From Liopterus haemorrhoidalis (Eukaryota > Arthropoda > Insecta > Coleoptera > Dytiscidae), in assembly GCA_963971575.1 (NCBI GenBank), contig OZ020619.1:24186813-24250812 (forward strand): a DNA stretch of 64,000 nucleotides, written 5' to 3'. The position numbers and the translations under genes are program-made. Below, piece by piece: positions 1 through 11,500 of this stretch (positions are counted from its first letter, which is position 1; each line of letters opens with the position of its first letter). The notes below the pieces were generated by a model, which ran no database searches, was not told the DNA's origin, and worked only from the letters and a program-made list of their open reading frames with translations.

Positions 1-121
1 CTACATGTTTCTGTAAATAACTGTCAGACCAGGAATCAATCTTATCAATTTGATAATAAAGGCTGGATCGGTGTGTAAGTACACTTAATATATATTAAAA
101 ATTTTATTTAAAAAATAGACC

Positions 122-281
122 AGGGATGAGCAGTCGGCAAAAATATTAAAGATTCCCGATTCCCGATTCCCAAGTTAGTATTTTTGAAAACAGTCTACGA
201 CTCCCGATTCCGACTCCCGACTCAGACTCCCGACTTCGACTTCCGATATTCGACTCCGTCTCCCGCTCCTTTCAATCATAA
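122..281. mobile_element. hAT-like end with subterminal motif repeats (fragment)
   Basis: It begins with 'cagggatgagcagtcgg', a hAT-type start. A run of short repeats of the form gactcccgattccc / cgactcc follows. The layout resembles the intact hAT elements at 30387 and 58907, where short motifs are also repeated just inside the ends. It stops at the mariner at 282. No partner end or duplication was found. Confidence 0.4.
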
Positions 282-1186
282 GAGGTGTGTAAATTAAGTA
301 ACCGGACTGACAACATAGCGTTTGATCTGGCAACATTTGAGACGCGGGATTTGGAGGGGCGGCAGGTGAACATATGGTACGCCTTCAGTACGAGTTTGAC
401 CGCGCTAGAGTAATTTTGTTGTACGTAGCGATTTTTTTCGTGAAAAAGTTTTTTCTAGTGCGTTCTAAAAATGAGTGACATTCCTTTCGAGCAAGGGTGT
501 GATATCAGGTTTTGCTTCAGACTTCGGCACAGTGCAACGGAAACTTTCGCAAAATTTCAGCAGGCTTACGGAGACAGTGTTTTGTCAAGGACCCAGGTTT
601 TTTGGTGGTTTAAGGCATTTTCAGAAGGAAGATATTTGATTGAAGATGAATCATGCAGCGGAAGGCCTTCACTTTCAAGAACCGATGAAAATGTCGACAG
701 AATCCAGGATCTTGTGCGGGTAGGGATCGTCGGTTGACAGTCAGAATGATCGGGGAAAAGTTGAATTTGACTCACACTAACGTTCATCAGATTTTGACCA
801 ATGAATTGGGGATGAGAAAAATGCGCCTTGTCACACAGCAATTTCAATAAACGAGTTATTGGCCAGTAAAAACATTCCTGTGGCTCCTCAGCCTGCTTAT
901 TCGCCTGACTTGAGTCCTTGTGACTTTTTCCTCTTCCCAAGATTGAAAAATCAACTCAAGGGACGTCATTTTGGTATACTCGAAAACATTCCAATGTTCG
1001 TAACCGACCAGCTGAAAGCTATTCCAGTATCCAAGTTCCAGCACTGCTATGAGGATTGGAAGAACCGTCTCCAACGCTGTGTGGCTTCCAAAGGAAGTTA
1101 TTTTGAGGGAGACAATATTGAATTGTAATTCTATTCGAATATATATATATATTTTAATCATTCCGGTTACTCAATTTACACACCTC
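282..1186 (+). mobile_element. Mariner element, internally deleted
   Basis: Inverted repeats of 25 bp with one mismatch bound it: 'gaggtgtgtaaattaagtaa' then ccgga at 282-306, and its complement at 1162-1186. The flanking TA duplication has decayed. Inside are the two ends of a mariner transposase gene, the middle having been lost, so the copy cannot make a working enzyme. Confidence 0.85.
471..1128 (+). pseudogene. Mariner transposase, frameshifted and deleted
   Basis: The first part (471 to about 720) encodes the mariner N-terminal helix-turn-helix ('FCFRLRHSATETF', 'LSRTQVFWWFKAFSEG', 'SGRPSLSRTDENV'). A one-base frameshift near 720 leads into 'RRLTVRMIGEKLNL' and 'ELGMRKMR'. The frame then jumps near 829 directly to 'LLASKNIPVAPQP', 'YSPDLSPCDFFLFP' and 'GSYFEGDN'. 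The segment with the first two catalytic aspartates is gone. Only the third (in SPDLSPCDFF) remains. This follows the mariner D,D34D pattern. Confidence 0.85.
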
Positions 1187-1478
1187 GTGCATCGTAAAGT
1201 CTATTCCAAATGTGTAAGCGGAACTAACTGGAATTTTTATTATAACGAGTTTACTTTTTAATGATCAAAGTTGCATTATATTTTATTTACTTTATTTTTC
1301 ATAATATTTCACTTTTACAAACATGGCTGCCAACATGAAACATGAAATAATCACTGAACTCGTTACAACTTGAGAAAACATAAATCGAGTTTAGTTCCAC
1401 TTAAACATAATACACAGAGTATACAGAAAAAGATATAATGGATACGAGTGAAAACCAAAATCTTTACTATAGTACGTA
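1187..1478. other. Short spacer, possible MITE
   Basis: AT-rich spacer without a gene. 'gtaagcggaactaact' at about 1214 and 'agtttagttccacttaaac' at about 1389 form an imperfect inverted repeat that may be a ~190-bp MITE. I found no target duplication. Confidence 0.3.
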
Positions 1479-1979
1479 GGGGAGCGGGGGGTTAGTTGTA
1501 CCAGGGGCAAGTATTAACACCCAATTTTTGCCTAGTAAACCAACGTTTATTTAAACCAACGTTTATTTAATCTACCTTTTATAAGGTGCTCTATTGCACG
1601 GGCAACTCCAGTATCTCGCCGAACGGCGTATGAAGTGGTCGGTGTGCACGCGCTCCGATTATAGCAGGTATTGGAAAATATCTTATTCGTAAATATTTGT
1701 TTATTAGTAGCGTTTTAAAAGCTTTTTATTATTATCTTTATTCAAAATTCTAGACAATTTCTTTAACTTTGTAAAAGTACATTTGATTCTTATGCAAATT
1801 ATGTCGTTTTTTATAAATATTAGTTTGTGCTAATAATTATACCGTGGGGCAAGTTGTAAAAAAATCGTGGCGCAAGTTGTAACATGTTACAACTTGCCCC
1901 ACATGAATGTGCGTTGTAGAAGACTGTGCCGAATCTATAAATTAGTGTTTCTACCAACTTCTTCTGTTTCCATTCCAGA

Positions 1980-3242
1980 ATGAGAAATTACAAAAGAAAG
2001 TCTAAACGGGCAACTCAAAGTAAAGAAGTTTACGAGTTAGCTGCCATCGAAGTTATAGAAAAGAAGACCAGTGTCAGAAAAGCAGCTGAAATGTTCAATT
2101 TGTGCTATCATTATATAGATACGTAAAAAAAACGCAAAAACAATGAATCGCCATCCGTTGGCTTTGTAAAACCTAGATTGGTATTTTCAGCACAAGCTGA
2201 AGAGAAGATATCTTCATACTTATTGACATGTGCGGATATTTATTTTGGACTGCTTCCAGTAGAAGTCAGAAAGTTGGTATATAAATGTGCTATTAAAATT
2301 GACGCAAAAAATATACCTCCCTCGTGGCATGAAAATAAAATAGCAGGACCTGATTGGTTCAAAAGTTTTATGAAACTAAATCAAAGACTTGCACTTAGTA
2401 CACCAGAAGCAACATCTTTAAGCCGGGCTACGTCTTTTAACAAGACCGACGTAGAAGATTTTTTTATAAAATATAAAGAGTTGCTCCATAAATACCAATT
2501 TTCACTATCGCGGATTTACAATACAGATGAAACCGGTGTCACTACCGTGCAAAAACCGAAAAAAATCATAGCTGCGCGTGGGCAGCAGCAAGTAGGTGCT
2601 ATCACTTCAGCCGAAAGAGGTACCCTCGTGACGCTTGCTTGCGCTGTTAATGCAGCTGGGAATTTTATTCCTCCCATGTTTGTTTTTCCTATACTGAGGT
2701 ATACAGAGATATTTGTTAGATGTGGACCCCCAGATTGTATTGGAGCCGGGAACTCTTCAGGGTGGATGACAGAGAAAGAATTTAGGTTATTCATGGATCA
2801 TTTTATTAAATACGTAAAACCAACCAAAGATGATCCTGAATTACTATTACTAGATAAGCACAGCTCACATGTGAATATTGGAGTAGTTAACAAAGCTAAA
2901 GTAAACAACATTGTCATGCTTTCTTTTCCACCACACTGTTCACACCATTTACAACCGTTGGACGTGGGAGTTTACGGTCCGTTTAAAAATTACTTAAACC
3001 GAACACCTACTGCTTGGATGCACAGTAATCCAGGGAAGACAATGACAGTTTACGACATTCCGGGTATTGTTAAAGATGTCTTGTCATTGGCATTAAATCC
3101 TGCAAATGTGATGAGCGGTTTCAAAGCAAGTGGTATTTGGCCATTGAATGTGGACATATTTCAAGATTCAGACTTCGCACCATCATATGTAACAGATCGT
3201 CCAAACCCTGCTAATGACAAAGAGAATGAAGCAGATGTTTAA
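1980..3242 (+). pseudogene. DDE_1 (pogo/Jerky-like) transposase with one in-frame stop
   Basis: The frame opens with ATG at 1980 and a pipsqueak-type helix-turn-helix ('YELAAIEVIEKKTSVRKAAE'). It meets a single TAA at 2124-2126 and then stays open to 3240. The catalytic domain shows 'IYNTDETGV', 'LLLLDKHSSH' (normally D-N-H) and 'HHLQPLDVGVYGPFK', giving the D,D,D triad of this superfamily. 'FKASGIWPLN' is the usual C-terminal block. The N-to-K change and the stop mark it as decayed. Confidence 0.87.
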
Positions 3243-3245
3243 TTG

Positions 3246-3736
3246 TAAATGCTAATTTGACGCTGGATTTCGGTTATCTAGAGCTGTTGCAATCTGCTCC
3301 AGAAATAGACTTCAGTGTCTTTGAAATAATAAATGTGATTGAACAATCTACCGCGTCCACTTCAGGTCCACCAGGCACTGACATTAATAACTTACACTGT
3401 GAAACCACGTTTCCTTCAAATAATCCAGCTGAAGTGATTACACACGCTAATGAAGGAACTCCTGGCCCATCAGGTCTTCAAAGCAAACATAATTGGTCAC
3501 CTTCAAAAATTAAGCCTTTTCCAAAAGCTCCACCACGAAAACAATTTAACCGCATTCAACGCAAAAGAAAATGCTGTGTTTTAACCGATACACCGGAAAA
3601 GGAAGCATTAAAGAAGGAACATAAACAGAAAATGAGCAAGAAAAAAACAGATATCGAGTTAAAAAAGAAAGGAAAGGGAAAAAAATTAAGACAGCAACTA
3701 AAAAAGGGATATATACAATTACTTAACTATAAATAA
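3246..3736 (+). pseudogene. C-terminal extension of the pogo-like transposase (frameshifted)
   Basis: An open segment just after the transposase in another frame: a Ser/Pro/Thr-rich part then a Lys-rich part ('KPFPKAPPRKQFNR', then KKK runs). Jerky-type transposases of insects often continue in this manner after the DDE domain, so I read it as the same protein after a frameshift. Confidence 0.55.
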
Positions 3737-3851
3737 AATAATTGTAACAAACGACATGAGGTACTAATGACCTCGTAGTCGATGTACCTAATTTGTTTAA
3801 ATAAAAAAAATAAATAAAAAAGGGATAGAAATTTTTTTTTTTTTTTTTATA

Positions 3852-4058
3852 TCTGATACAGAATCAGAGCCAGACGAATGGTTTTGTTTGGTTTGTAGTG
3901 AAGCCTATGGAGATTCTAAAGATGAAGAATGGGTAGAGTGTATTATATGTAAAATGTGGGCACACGTGAAATTCACAATAGGAGATACGTTCTCATTTAT
4001 ATGTGTTAATTGTAATTCAGATGAAGACGGATTTATTATTTTGTTATATGATTCCTAG
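3852..4058 (+). pseudogene. PHD-like zinc finger at transposase C-terminus
   Basis: Reads 'DEWFCLVCSEAYGDS', 'EWVECIICKMWAHVK', 'FICVNCNSDED' and ends at TAG 4056. The C-x2-C ... C-x2-C-x2-W-x-H ... C-x2-C spacing is that of the PHD-like finger ending many Tigger/Jerky-type transposases. One expected cysteine (after WAH) has become phenylalanine. A T-run at about 3832 separates it from the preceding segment. Confidence 0.65.
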
Positions 4059-4843
4059 AAGTTTTATTTAGTATAGATAACATAAAAATTATTGCATATG
4101 TACAGTATAAGATACCAAAAAAAGAGCTTACTATTAGTGCCAAGAGTATGGGTGGCTGTGAGCCTCAAAATGCCTCATTACTTATAAGATATAAATATGT
4201 TGTTACTATGATTAAAAATATTAATTGTTGTTTCCTAGTACCTAAAGTACGAATTGTGTTTAGTTTTAAGCTCATCTTAAGGTTATAACATACTTTTGTA
4301 TTTTATTACGTTTGTAAAATGTTTAATAAAAATTTATGACTTGAGCAGATACTTAGAGTTTTTATTATTACTACATGCCCCAAGGCAGTTACAACTAGCC
4401 CCGTAATCGAGTAAGTTGTAACACGCGACAATTTTGTTTTTGTTAAATCCTTGTCTGATTAAATACAGTTGACTATTTTCAAAATATTAATTTCTGAAAA
4501 TCTAGATAGATGGTTAATCTTGCAAGAAATGTTTTTACAATCAAGAAATATTTTGTAGATATCTTTTTACACATTTTTTTCTAAAAACTTTTACAACAAG
4601 CCCCCGCTCCCCTCAATTAATCAAATTTGTAACTAAAAAACATGGAGGAAATGATATTGAATATTTTCATTTTTGTTCTTGAAAAAATAAAAAACAAAAA
4701 AATGTCGTTCCCGTTTCCATGCTATAAAAAATTCTACTAATATCGTAATTTTGTTTTCGTTTTTGGTTTGTTCTCATCCTTGATAAAAATTGAATCAGAG
4801 GCGGCAGTCGATAGCTTATTAGTCTTAATAGCTAGATCTAGAA

Positions 4844-5130
4844 CAGTGTTTCTCAATCTTGTTACTCTCGTGGAACATTTTCCAAAGAAGAAAAATTTCG
4901 CGGCACACCTATTTAGTCATAGAAGAAGTCTAAATGGTCTTTATTCAAATAGTGTTGGCTCCTGAATGAAGATCCTTGTATTCAGGATATGTCAATTCGT
5001 CATAAAAAGATCCTTCGTATACTTTATTCTTATTAATGGTATTGTACGTATAGTCGAACAAGTTTTTAAAATAAAAACGACGCCAGTTTTTTTTTTTAAG
5101 ATTTCGTGGCACACACTTTCAGGAACACTG
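4844..5130. mobile_element. hAT MITE
   Basis: Starts 'cagtgtttctcaatctt' and ends 'ctttcaggaacactg'. It is flanked by atctagaa (4836-4843) and atctagag (5131-5138), an 8-bp duplication with one change. Both are hAT hallmarks. No coding capacity. Confidence 0.8.
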
Positions 5131-5138
5131 ATCTAGAG

Positions 5139-5832
5139 AAATAAAACTTAACATGCGTATAACTTTTTTTTTACCAAATGTACGAGAAAATTGCTTTTTA
5201 ATTTTTGAGGGTTATGGCTCTTGATAAGCAGATTAACAATTACAATTTTTTTTTATCGATAAAATATTAAACTATCATTTTTATTATTATTTTGTTTTGG
5301 ATATTTACATCAATAGCCCATAGGTCAGACATCAATGTTAAACTCATTTGGGTCGCGGGCCATTTTTCATACAAAACAATAATAAGTAGCCACAGAACTA
5401 CAAACTACTTGAACGGCATCTTGAAAATATTTGATAAAAAATAGAGAGAAGATAGTATATCCCGAGTAAAAATAAACTGCGACTTTACAATGGTCGAACA
5501 ACGTCCGCTTAGTATTACAGCGGCATATAACGGTCTTACAGAGTCCAAATGACTCTTCAAAAACTTTAAAGGTCGTCGGCGTAGGCATGCGATGCTCAAA
5601 TTTTAAGCAAAAGATGGAAACAACTCGGTGTACAGCGACCGTCTAAAGTGATAATTATTAAGCCTCAGCTTTAGCTTTGGCGGAAACCTCGGACTTACAG
5701 AATTATATATATATAAAAGCCCTAATTTCTGTGTATCCTCGTAACGCTAAGTTCCTAGGTGCTAGCGGGGCTTGAGGTGTGTGGTCGGTCGCTCCCCACC
5801 AGTCAAAGCGACGTTCTCCGACAACAGCTCAC
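5139..5832. other. Non-genic stretch
   Basis: No gene is supported. AT-rich sequence, then a GC-richer part (5740-5830) with no repeat partner that I could find in the window. The short open frames on the minus strand here have no recognisable domain. Confidence 0.4.
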
Positions 5833-5888
5833 TTAGGCTAGGCACATAGTGATGCAGAGAGCAAAGCAGCTATGAAAGCGGGGAGTAA

Positions 5889-6297
5889 AGGATTCCACAC
5901 ACCAAAGCGGCCGCAGTGGCGGCCGCGGTAGCGTTACGGCGGCGGCCTAACGCAACTTATATAATACAATGCAGCGTTCAATCTAGCGATCACCAAACAC
6001 TGGCGGCCGAACTCGACAAGTTGCGTTAGACCGCGCGATATTCATTGTTTATATACCACAGAGTGAATATATTTAAGAAAATAGTGTCGAAAATAGATAA
6101 TTTAACAGAAAAAATCATAGAATCAGTAAAGGATCATTTAATTTTGTATGACTTAGCACATCCTGATTACAAGAATATTAGGAAAAAAAATAAAGTGTGG
6201 GACGAAATAAGAAAAGTTTTCAAGAAGAGCGGCCAAAATCAAGACTTCTTCTTGTTTAACCGCTTGCTACCGCGGCCGCGTTGGTGTGCGGAATCCT
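5889..6297 (+). mobile_element. PIF/Harbinger element (inner), inserted in the outer one
   Basis: Inverted ends 'aggattccacacaccaaagc' and the complement of 'ttggtgtgcggaatcct', each extending into gcggccgc. The flanks are TAA on both sides (5886-5888, 6298-6300). Removing it lets the outer element's left terminal repeat continue (taaaacagcgaaa after 6298 pairs with caaagcggcgaaa of the outer right end). It carries a MADF coding remnant. Confidence 0.82.
6045..6240 (+). pseudogene. MADF (Myb/SANT-like) domain remnant of Harbinger ORF2
   Basis: 'EKIIESVKDHLILYDLAHPD' followed by YKNIRKKNKVWDEI is the start of a MADF DNA-binding domain. These accompany Harbinger transposases as the second protein. 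The domain breaks off after 'FKKSGQ' where the inner element's right end begins. Confidence 0.72.
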
Positions 6298-6383
6298 TAA
6301 AACAGCGAAAGAATGTCGCGCTTATAAAAGAGTGTCTACACATAGTGACGCGTTTAAAATCGAGCAGAAAGTTCACAAAATTA

Positions 6384-6665
6384 TAATGGATTTTTTACTA
6401 ACAGAAAACTCTTCCCTGAAAATTTGGTATTTACTAAAAAATAAAAATAAACACACTAGAAGGTGCAATGTTCACAGAATAAATAAAAGTAGAAATTCAC
6501 CATGTATATGGTGAATTTCATCATTTCTATATGCAACTCCGCGAACATCCAGAAAAGTTTCATTCTTATTTTCGCATGAGTATTTCAACGTTTGATTATA
6601 TTTTGGAAAAAATTCAACATAAATTGGTAAAAAATGGACAAATTTCAATCGGAACCTACTATAAA
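6384..6665 (+). pseudogene. Harbinger transposase N-terminal remnant
   Basis: 'RRCNVHRINKSRNS' followed, after a frameshift at about 6510, by 'EFHHFYMQLREHPEKFHSYF' and RMSISTFDYILEKI. This is the N-terminal region of Harbinger (DDE_Tnp_4) transposases. The catalytic domain is missing and a stop follows. Confidence 0.8.
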
Positions 6666-6984
6666 TACCTCTTATAAATGAGAACTACTTGTAAATACCT
6701 CAATATCCATTTTAAACAACTATTTTAGCAACGATAACAGCAGAGAAATCAAAATTCGAACGTGTCGCTTTGCTCGACTATAACAATGATATAACCTCGC
6801 TGCAGTACGCTCCACTATGCGCGTGTTAACAGGAATTCATTTATTTAATTTCGCCGCTTTGCTCTCCGCTTTCATCGCTGCTTTGCTCTCTGCTTCACTA
6901 TGTGTTTAGCCTTAGCGAAAATATAGCTCTTAGCTCTCCAGTCAGTATATACCTTGGCTTAATTAAAGAATGTTGTGTCAATTA

Positions 6985-7425
6985 ACGTTATGCCCGCGAG
7001 CCGTGTCTGGCCCGATACTTATTTTTAAACGACACGCATTGAGCGGCTTTTTAGGATTTCCTAGGTATAATCAGAAACAGCTATACCATTGAGGTCCAGC
7101 ATATGGCCCACGGGCCGTACCCGGCCCGATATTAATTTTTGAACGACACGCATTAATCAGTTTTTTAGGATTTCCTAGGTATAATCAGAAACAAATATAC
7201 CATTCATGACCAGCATATAGCCGGCGGGCAGTATCCGGTCGCATACTAATTTTTAACGACACGCATTGAGCGGCTGTTTAAGATTTCCTAGGTATAATCA
7301 GAAACAGTTATACCATTCATGTCTAGGATATGGCCCGCGGGCCGTACCCGGCCCGATATTAATTTTTAAACGACACGCATTAAGCAGCTTTTTAGAATTT
7401 CCTAGGTATAATCAAGAAACGTTTT
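6985..7425. repeat. Tandem repeat, ~114-bp unit, 4 copies
   Basis: Four head-to-tail units with matching points at 6992, 7106, 7220 and 7333. Each contains a GC-rich core of the form gcccgcgggccgtacccggcc, then cgacacgcatt and 'tttcctaggtataatcag'. Copies 2 and 4 are the closest in the core. Confidence 0.85.
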
Positions 7426-7656
7426 TGTTTTGTTAATATACGCAGAATCATGCAAATTTTAATAATTGATTCATGCTTTTATTGATTTTTATTCGATATC
7501 AGTTTGCCAACATTGTTGGCAACGGGTCTGTTAGTTTCATTATAAACATTCAAACAGTGACCGTTGTAAGACTGTTGTACGATTTCGCTTCAAATAATAG
7601 ATATTTTTACTCGGCATTTTACGTTTTTAAATATATTTTTATTCTAAACAAGCTCA

Positions 7657-8345
7657 TTTTTAGGGTTTTGTAGGTATAACCAAAAAATTCGTAGACAGTC
7701 ATTTTGTCGTCTCTCTGTCTGTTCGGTAAAAATTGTAGCCAAACGGTTAAACCTAGAGAATTGAAATTTGGCATGATTATATAACTCTTTAACCCGCACA
7801 TAGCAAAAATACTAAAACATCTAAAAAACATATCCCCCTAAAAATATAAACAAATATGTGCTCACCGAAAAAAAATTTTTTTTTTAATTCTAAGTAGGGT
7901 ATCAAACGAATCCCTATTTTGTTTAAATTATTTTGTATAAATTCTAGTTATATTTTGGCAAATATTTATTTTAATTATTTAAATAATTATATTTTCAATC
8001 TATGTGTCATGTATACGAAACCAGAGGAGCGGAGCATATGACTTAAAACAACCAATGGAAGCCATAGGCGCAATATTCAAAATCTTAATGAACCTTTCTA
8101 ATATATGTATATATAAAAATACGGCACATATTTAGAAACCTAAATAATGGAATTAGGTATTCGCATTAAAATGAACAAAAATTATGTTAACATCAAATTT
8201 GTTTTTAAAGCTCTTAAGATTAACAGATGATAAATTATTTTAAAATTTTTGCATGATTACTACAAAGCAAAATTTGTCCTACATACTCACCTTCACTTAT
8301 CATATACCTGCGAAATCCTGCAATGTGTGTAAATTCACACATCAC
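7657..8345 (+). repeat. Dispersed repeat family R, copy 1
   Basis: It begins 'agggttttgtaggtataacc', continues through 'gtcgtctctctgtctgttcgg' and 'aatttggcatgattatataa', and ends with 'atacctgcgaaatcctg' (the start motif inverted) and a hairpin (gtgtgtaaattcacac). Relatives lie at 53225-53515, 54620-55035, 59150-60100 and 63490-64000. No coding capacity. Class unknown. Confidence 0.7.
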
Positions 8346-8437
8346 ATCAGTTTTTTTCATTAATGCTTGACGGGTCACAAATAATTATGTTTTTTTTCCC
8401 CTTGGCTATGTAATTGACTACATATTTAATTTTGCAG

Positions 8438-8514
8438 ATTATTCTTCATCGTCATAGGGCTAATGATTGTCTTGAGTACTGGCTATGATGTTTACATCAA
8501 CTACTTCAATAAAA
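8438..8514 (+). CDS. nrf-6-like exon A (first in window)
   Basis: The acceptor 'ttttgcag' ends at 8437 and the donor gtaagt starts at 8515. The first base completes a codon from an upstream exon. The frame then reads 'LFFIVIGLMIVLSTGYDVY', the first transmembrane helix after the lumenal NRF region in this family. It ends with one base that pairs with the first two bases of the next exon. Confidence 0.82.
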
Positions 8515-11500
8515 GTAAGTAAATAATATATATTACTAGTGGGTGTACCGTGTACCCGTGCTTCGCTACAGCATTTCACTACTTTAAAACGAAGAAAATA
8601 GAACACAAAGCTTAAAACGTTAAAGTTAAATATATAAAACAATAATATAATTTGAAATTAACTTTTTGACGATGGGAAATACTGAAATCTCCAGCACTGC
8701 CATCTATTGGTAAGTTCCGCACTAAATAGCGACATAAAAGTATAACTTTAAGCATTTATTTGCATGCTTACACCTTACACTGTGGTAACTCCGTTATTAT
8801 TAATCTTTGATTTAATAATTTGTTATTCTAAAATAATTGATACATCATTATAAAACTCTGATGCTATGCAACCACAAACTTTATAATACAATAACTCTTA
8901 CGTTTAAAAACAGAAAATTGCCCTATACACGATATCGGTGAATGATAGGTATATGCTCTCGCGGATTTTTCTTAGATCTAGTTAAGATCTACATTTTTTG
9001 TCTACATTATATCGATATATCTCTTAAGGTTTAACCTACGTAATCACTACGCCTACACCTACGTAATAATTTAGCCTGAAAAAAAAAAAAATATTATTAA
9101 TCAATCTAAACTGCACAGAGAGTGAAAAATTATGGTTTTCCCTATAACGCCCCCTAAGGGTAAATGGACAAAGTTGGAAACCTCATTAGAAACTAATTGG
9201 AATATGAATATTTAATTTATAAATATGTATTCGGGTTCCATTTAGGGCCTGAAAAATAAGGTTTATTAACGACAAATTAGATTTTAAGAACGACTGAAGA
9301 AAATGTGCGCAACAAATTGTTCAAGTAACGACAAAATATTCAAGTAAATGGTAAAGCCTGGTGTGAATCTGTGAACCACTGATAATCATAATATTTCTGT
9401 CATTTTCCATATGACAGAAATATTATAATCTCTTCAGTGGTTCACAGTAAGGTTATGTTAGCTGCCATGTGACACAAAACGGGACCTCTTATCTAAGTAC
9501 GAAGATTCACATGAATAGCTGTACATAAAAGAAGAACATTAACATTACTTGAATTTATTACGTCATAAGACGTAATAAATTATTATTATTAGATGTAATA
9601 AATTATTATGATTACACGAAACCGTGATGTGAGCCCAGGTCGCGGTAAGTACTTGAAGCTTTCGTCGTATATGAAGCCAGTCCAGACCGTATGTCAGTCT
9701 GTAGCCGGATAAGTAATAGTTTTATGACCCTTAGGTCATGTGCTCTCAGTATAGTATTCTAAGTATCAACATTTTCCAGCCTCTCGTTGGCGACAAACAA
9801 TTAACACCTTCGCTCGGGGACTTTCGTCCCTTCACACCGATGTAGGGTAAAAATGTTAGGGAAACCTCCGTATCCCGTAACATCACCTGATAACAGCCTT
9901 AGCCATGATTGAACAGTCTAAAATGTAACCACCTGCTCAAACCGATTCTCGCCAGTGACGCGGGTTACGTCAAAGTTTCCAAGAAACACGAGCTCCAAAA
10001 AATTCGTGCATCCATTCGTGTCACTTCCATCACCGGACACTTCGGGGAATATTTCTTGCTTAAGAAGTTCATTAAAGATACCTAGGAGCCATTCTCTTTC
10101 CATCTGATGGGTAATCTTTATTGCTACCGCGGAAATACCATCTGGCTTAGTTGCTTTTCTTGCCTCCATAGAAGAAACTGCCTGCAGTAGTTCCTCCGTA
10201 GTGAAGGGTTCGGTTTTCTATTTACTAGTTGCTTCTAATGGTTCTCTGTCGTCCTGCTTGGGGAACAGGTGCTTGAGAATTTTGCTAGTTCTTTGCGAGC
10301 GTCCTTGTAATTGCGGTGGAGTTGGTTCGTATCCACTGCTGTTACTGCTATCCCCGCTCTTGTTTTCTCTCTTGTTAAGGTCCTTATCGCTCTCGTACAT
10401 TTTGGCCCTTAGTTCGCTTATTTCCACCAGTACGGTAGTGTTTTCTGGCCACCGTGCCCTGTTATTTGGCTGCTCCAGTATGCCTTAGCTATGTATTTTG
10501 TCGGAGCGCTTAAAGTGGCATTTCTTTTCATTCACTGCCATTGTTGATACGTAGTTATACGATGTTAAGGGTCGACCGGTATACGTCCCAATCCACCACG
10601 CTTACTCTCCATGGTCCTTTTTGCACCCGACTCCCAACCTGATCCACAGCTTATCTCATAGCAGATATAGTGGGGAAAGTTTTCTGTCCTCATGACTTTC
10701 TAATTGTTCACCCATTTTGCTGCGCGTTGTGAAGCTATGGTAACGTGGATATACGTCTTGTTGCCTCTAACAAATCTTGTGGCTGTACTAGATCCTAGAA
10801 CTACATCCTGACCGGAGACAAGATTGAACAGTCCAGTGTGTGGAAAACCGGTTAAAACCAACTTTTTCTGGCCGACGCGGCTTAAGACAAAACACCCAAG
10901 AAACACGGATCCCACAGAGCGCGTGTTCAGAAAAGCCACTGGACGGAGGTTTTTTATGGTATAGGGGCCCTAGAAAAGCAGAGCATACGATTTACCTCAT
11001 GATGGCACTTGTTAACGGCTTTCCAACCGAAGTTGAGGCATGCGGTCCAGAGCATGACAACCTGCCTAAACCGACTGTCGTGAGTGACGCGAGTTATGTC
11101 AAAACACCCAAGAGACACGGGCTCTAGAGAGTACGTGTTTCAAGCAGCTCCGCCATCACCGGGGTAACGTATACTCAACCTTTTAAGAGGCGTCCTCTTC
11201 TCCCGTATTCTAAATGAAAAGTAGCCTTCACGACGGGTCTGTCTTTGTATTCCACTAGTTGGTGGCCTGCTGTACCCGCTCCACCGGATCGGTCTCTCAG
11301 CTTACTTTGGGACTGCTCGTTCAAGCGATGGTTAACGGCTGATCCCTCTGATTTCCTCCCTTTTTTACCATCCAACTGTTGGGTGCGGAGTGTATTATAG
11401 GCTAGGCTACATGTGTTGTTCGAACACATGTGTATTCTGAAATGTTGCTCAAGATGTTTATACAGATGTTCCTCTTAAAGCGTAACTTAAGCTAGTGGCG

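Larger units (their letters stand above)
1479..4612 (+). mobile_element. Pogo/Tigger-like (Jerky-type) DNA transposon, degenerate
   Basis: Inverted ends 'ggggagcggggggttagttg' (1479 on) and the complement of 'acaacaagcccccgctcccc' (to 4612) bound a transposase gene of the DDE_1 superfamily. The left flank has TA and the right TC, so the TA duplication is nearly kept. Inside both ends a motif (g)ggcaagttgtaa recurs in both orientations (about 1850, 1872, 1890, 4380-4420). These are possible transposase-binding sites. Confidence 0.8.
5836..6911 (+). mobile_element. PIF/Harbinger element (outer), deleted
   Basis: Inverted repeats of about 55 bp (5836-5890 and 6857-6911, about six mismatches) begin 'ggctaggcacatagtgatgc' and are flanked on both sides by TTA (5833-5835, 6912-6914), the Harbinger target. 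The coding remnant near the right is a Harbinger transposase N-terminus. A second Harbinger element (5889-6297) sits in the left terminal repeat. Confidence 0.85.

Noticed and set aside
5367..5599. Two overlapping minus-strand open frames
   Set aside because: No domain, no repeat family and no splice context. Probably chance.
1..8437. Possible 5' exons of the nrf-6-like gene (signal peptide, NRF domain)
   Set aside because: I looked for the cysteine-containing NRF pattern in + frames and did not find it. These exons are probably left of the window.
10201..10488. Leu/Ser-rich + strand open frame resembling a membrane protein
   Set aside because: It is the antisense of the LINE fragment on the minus strand.
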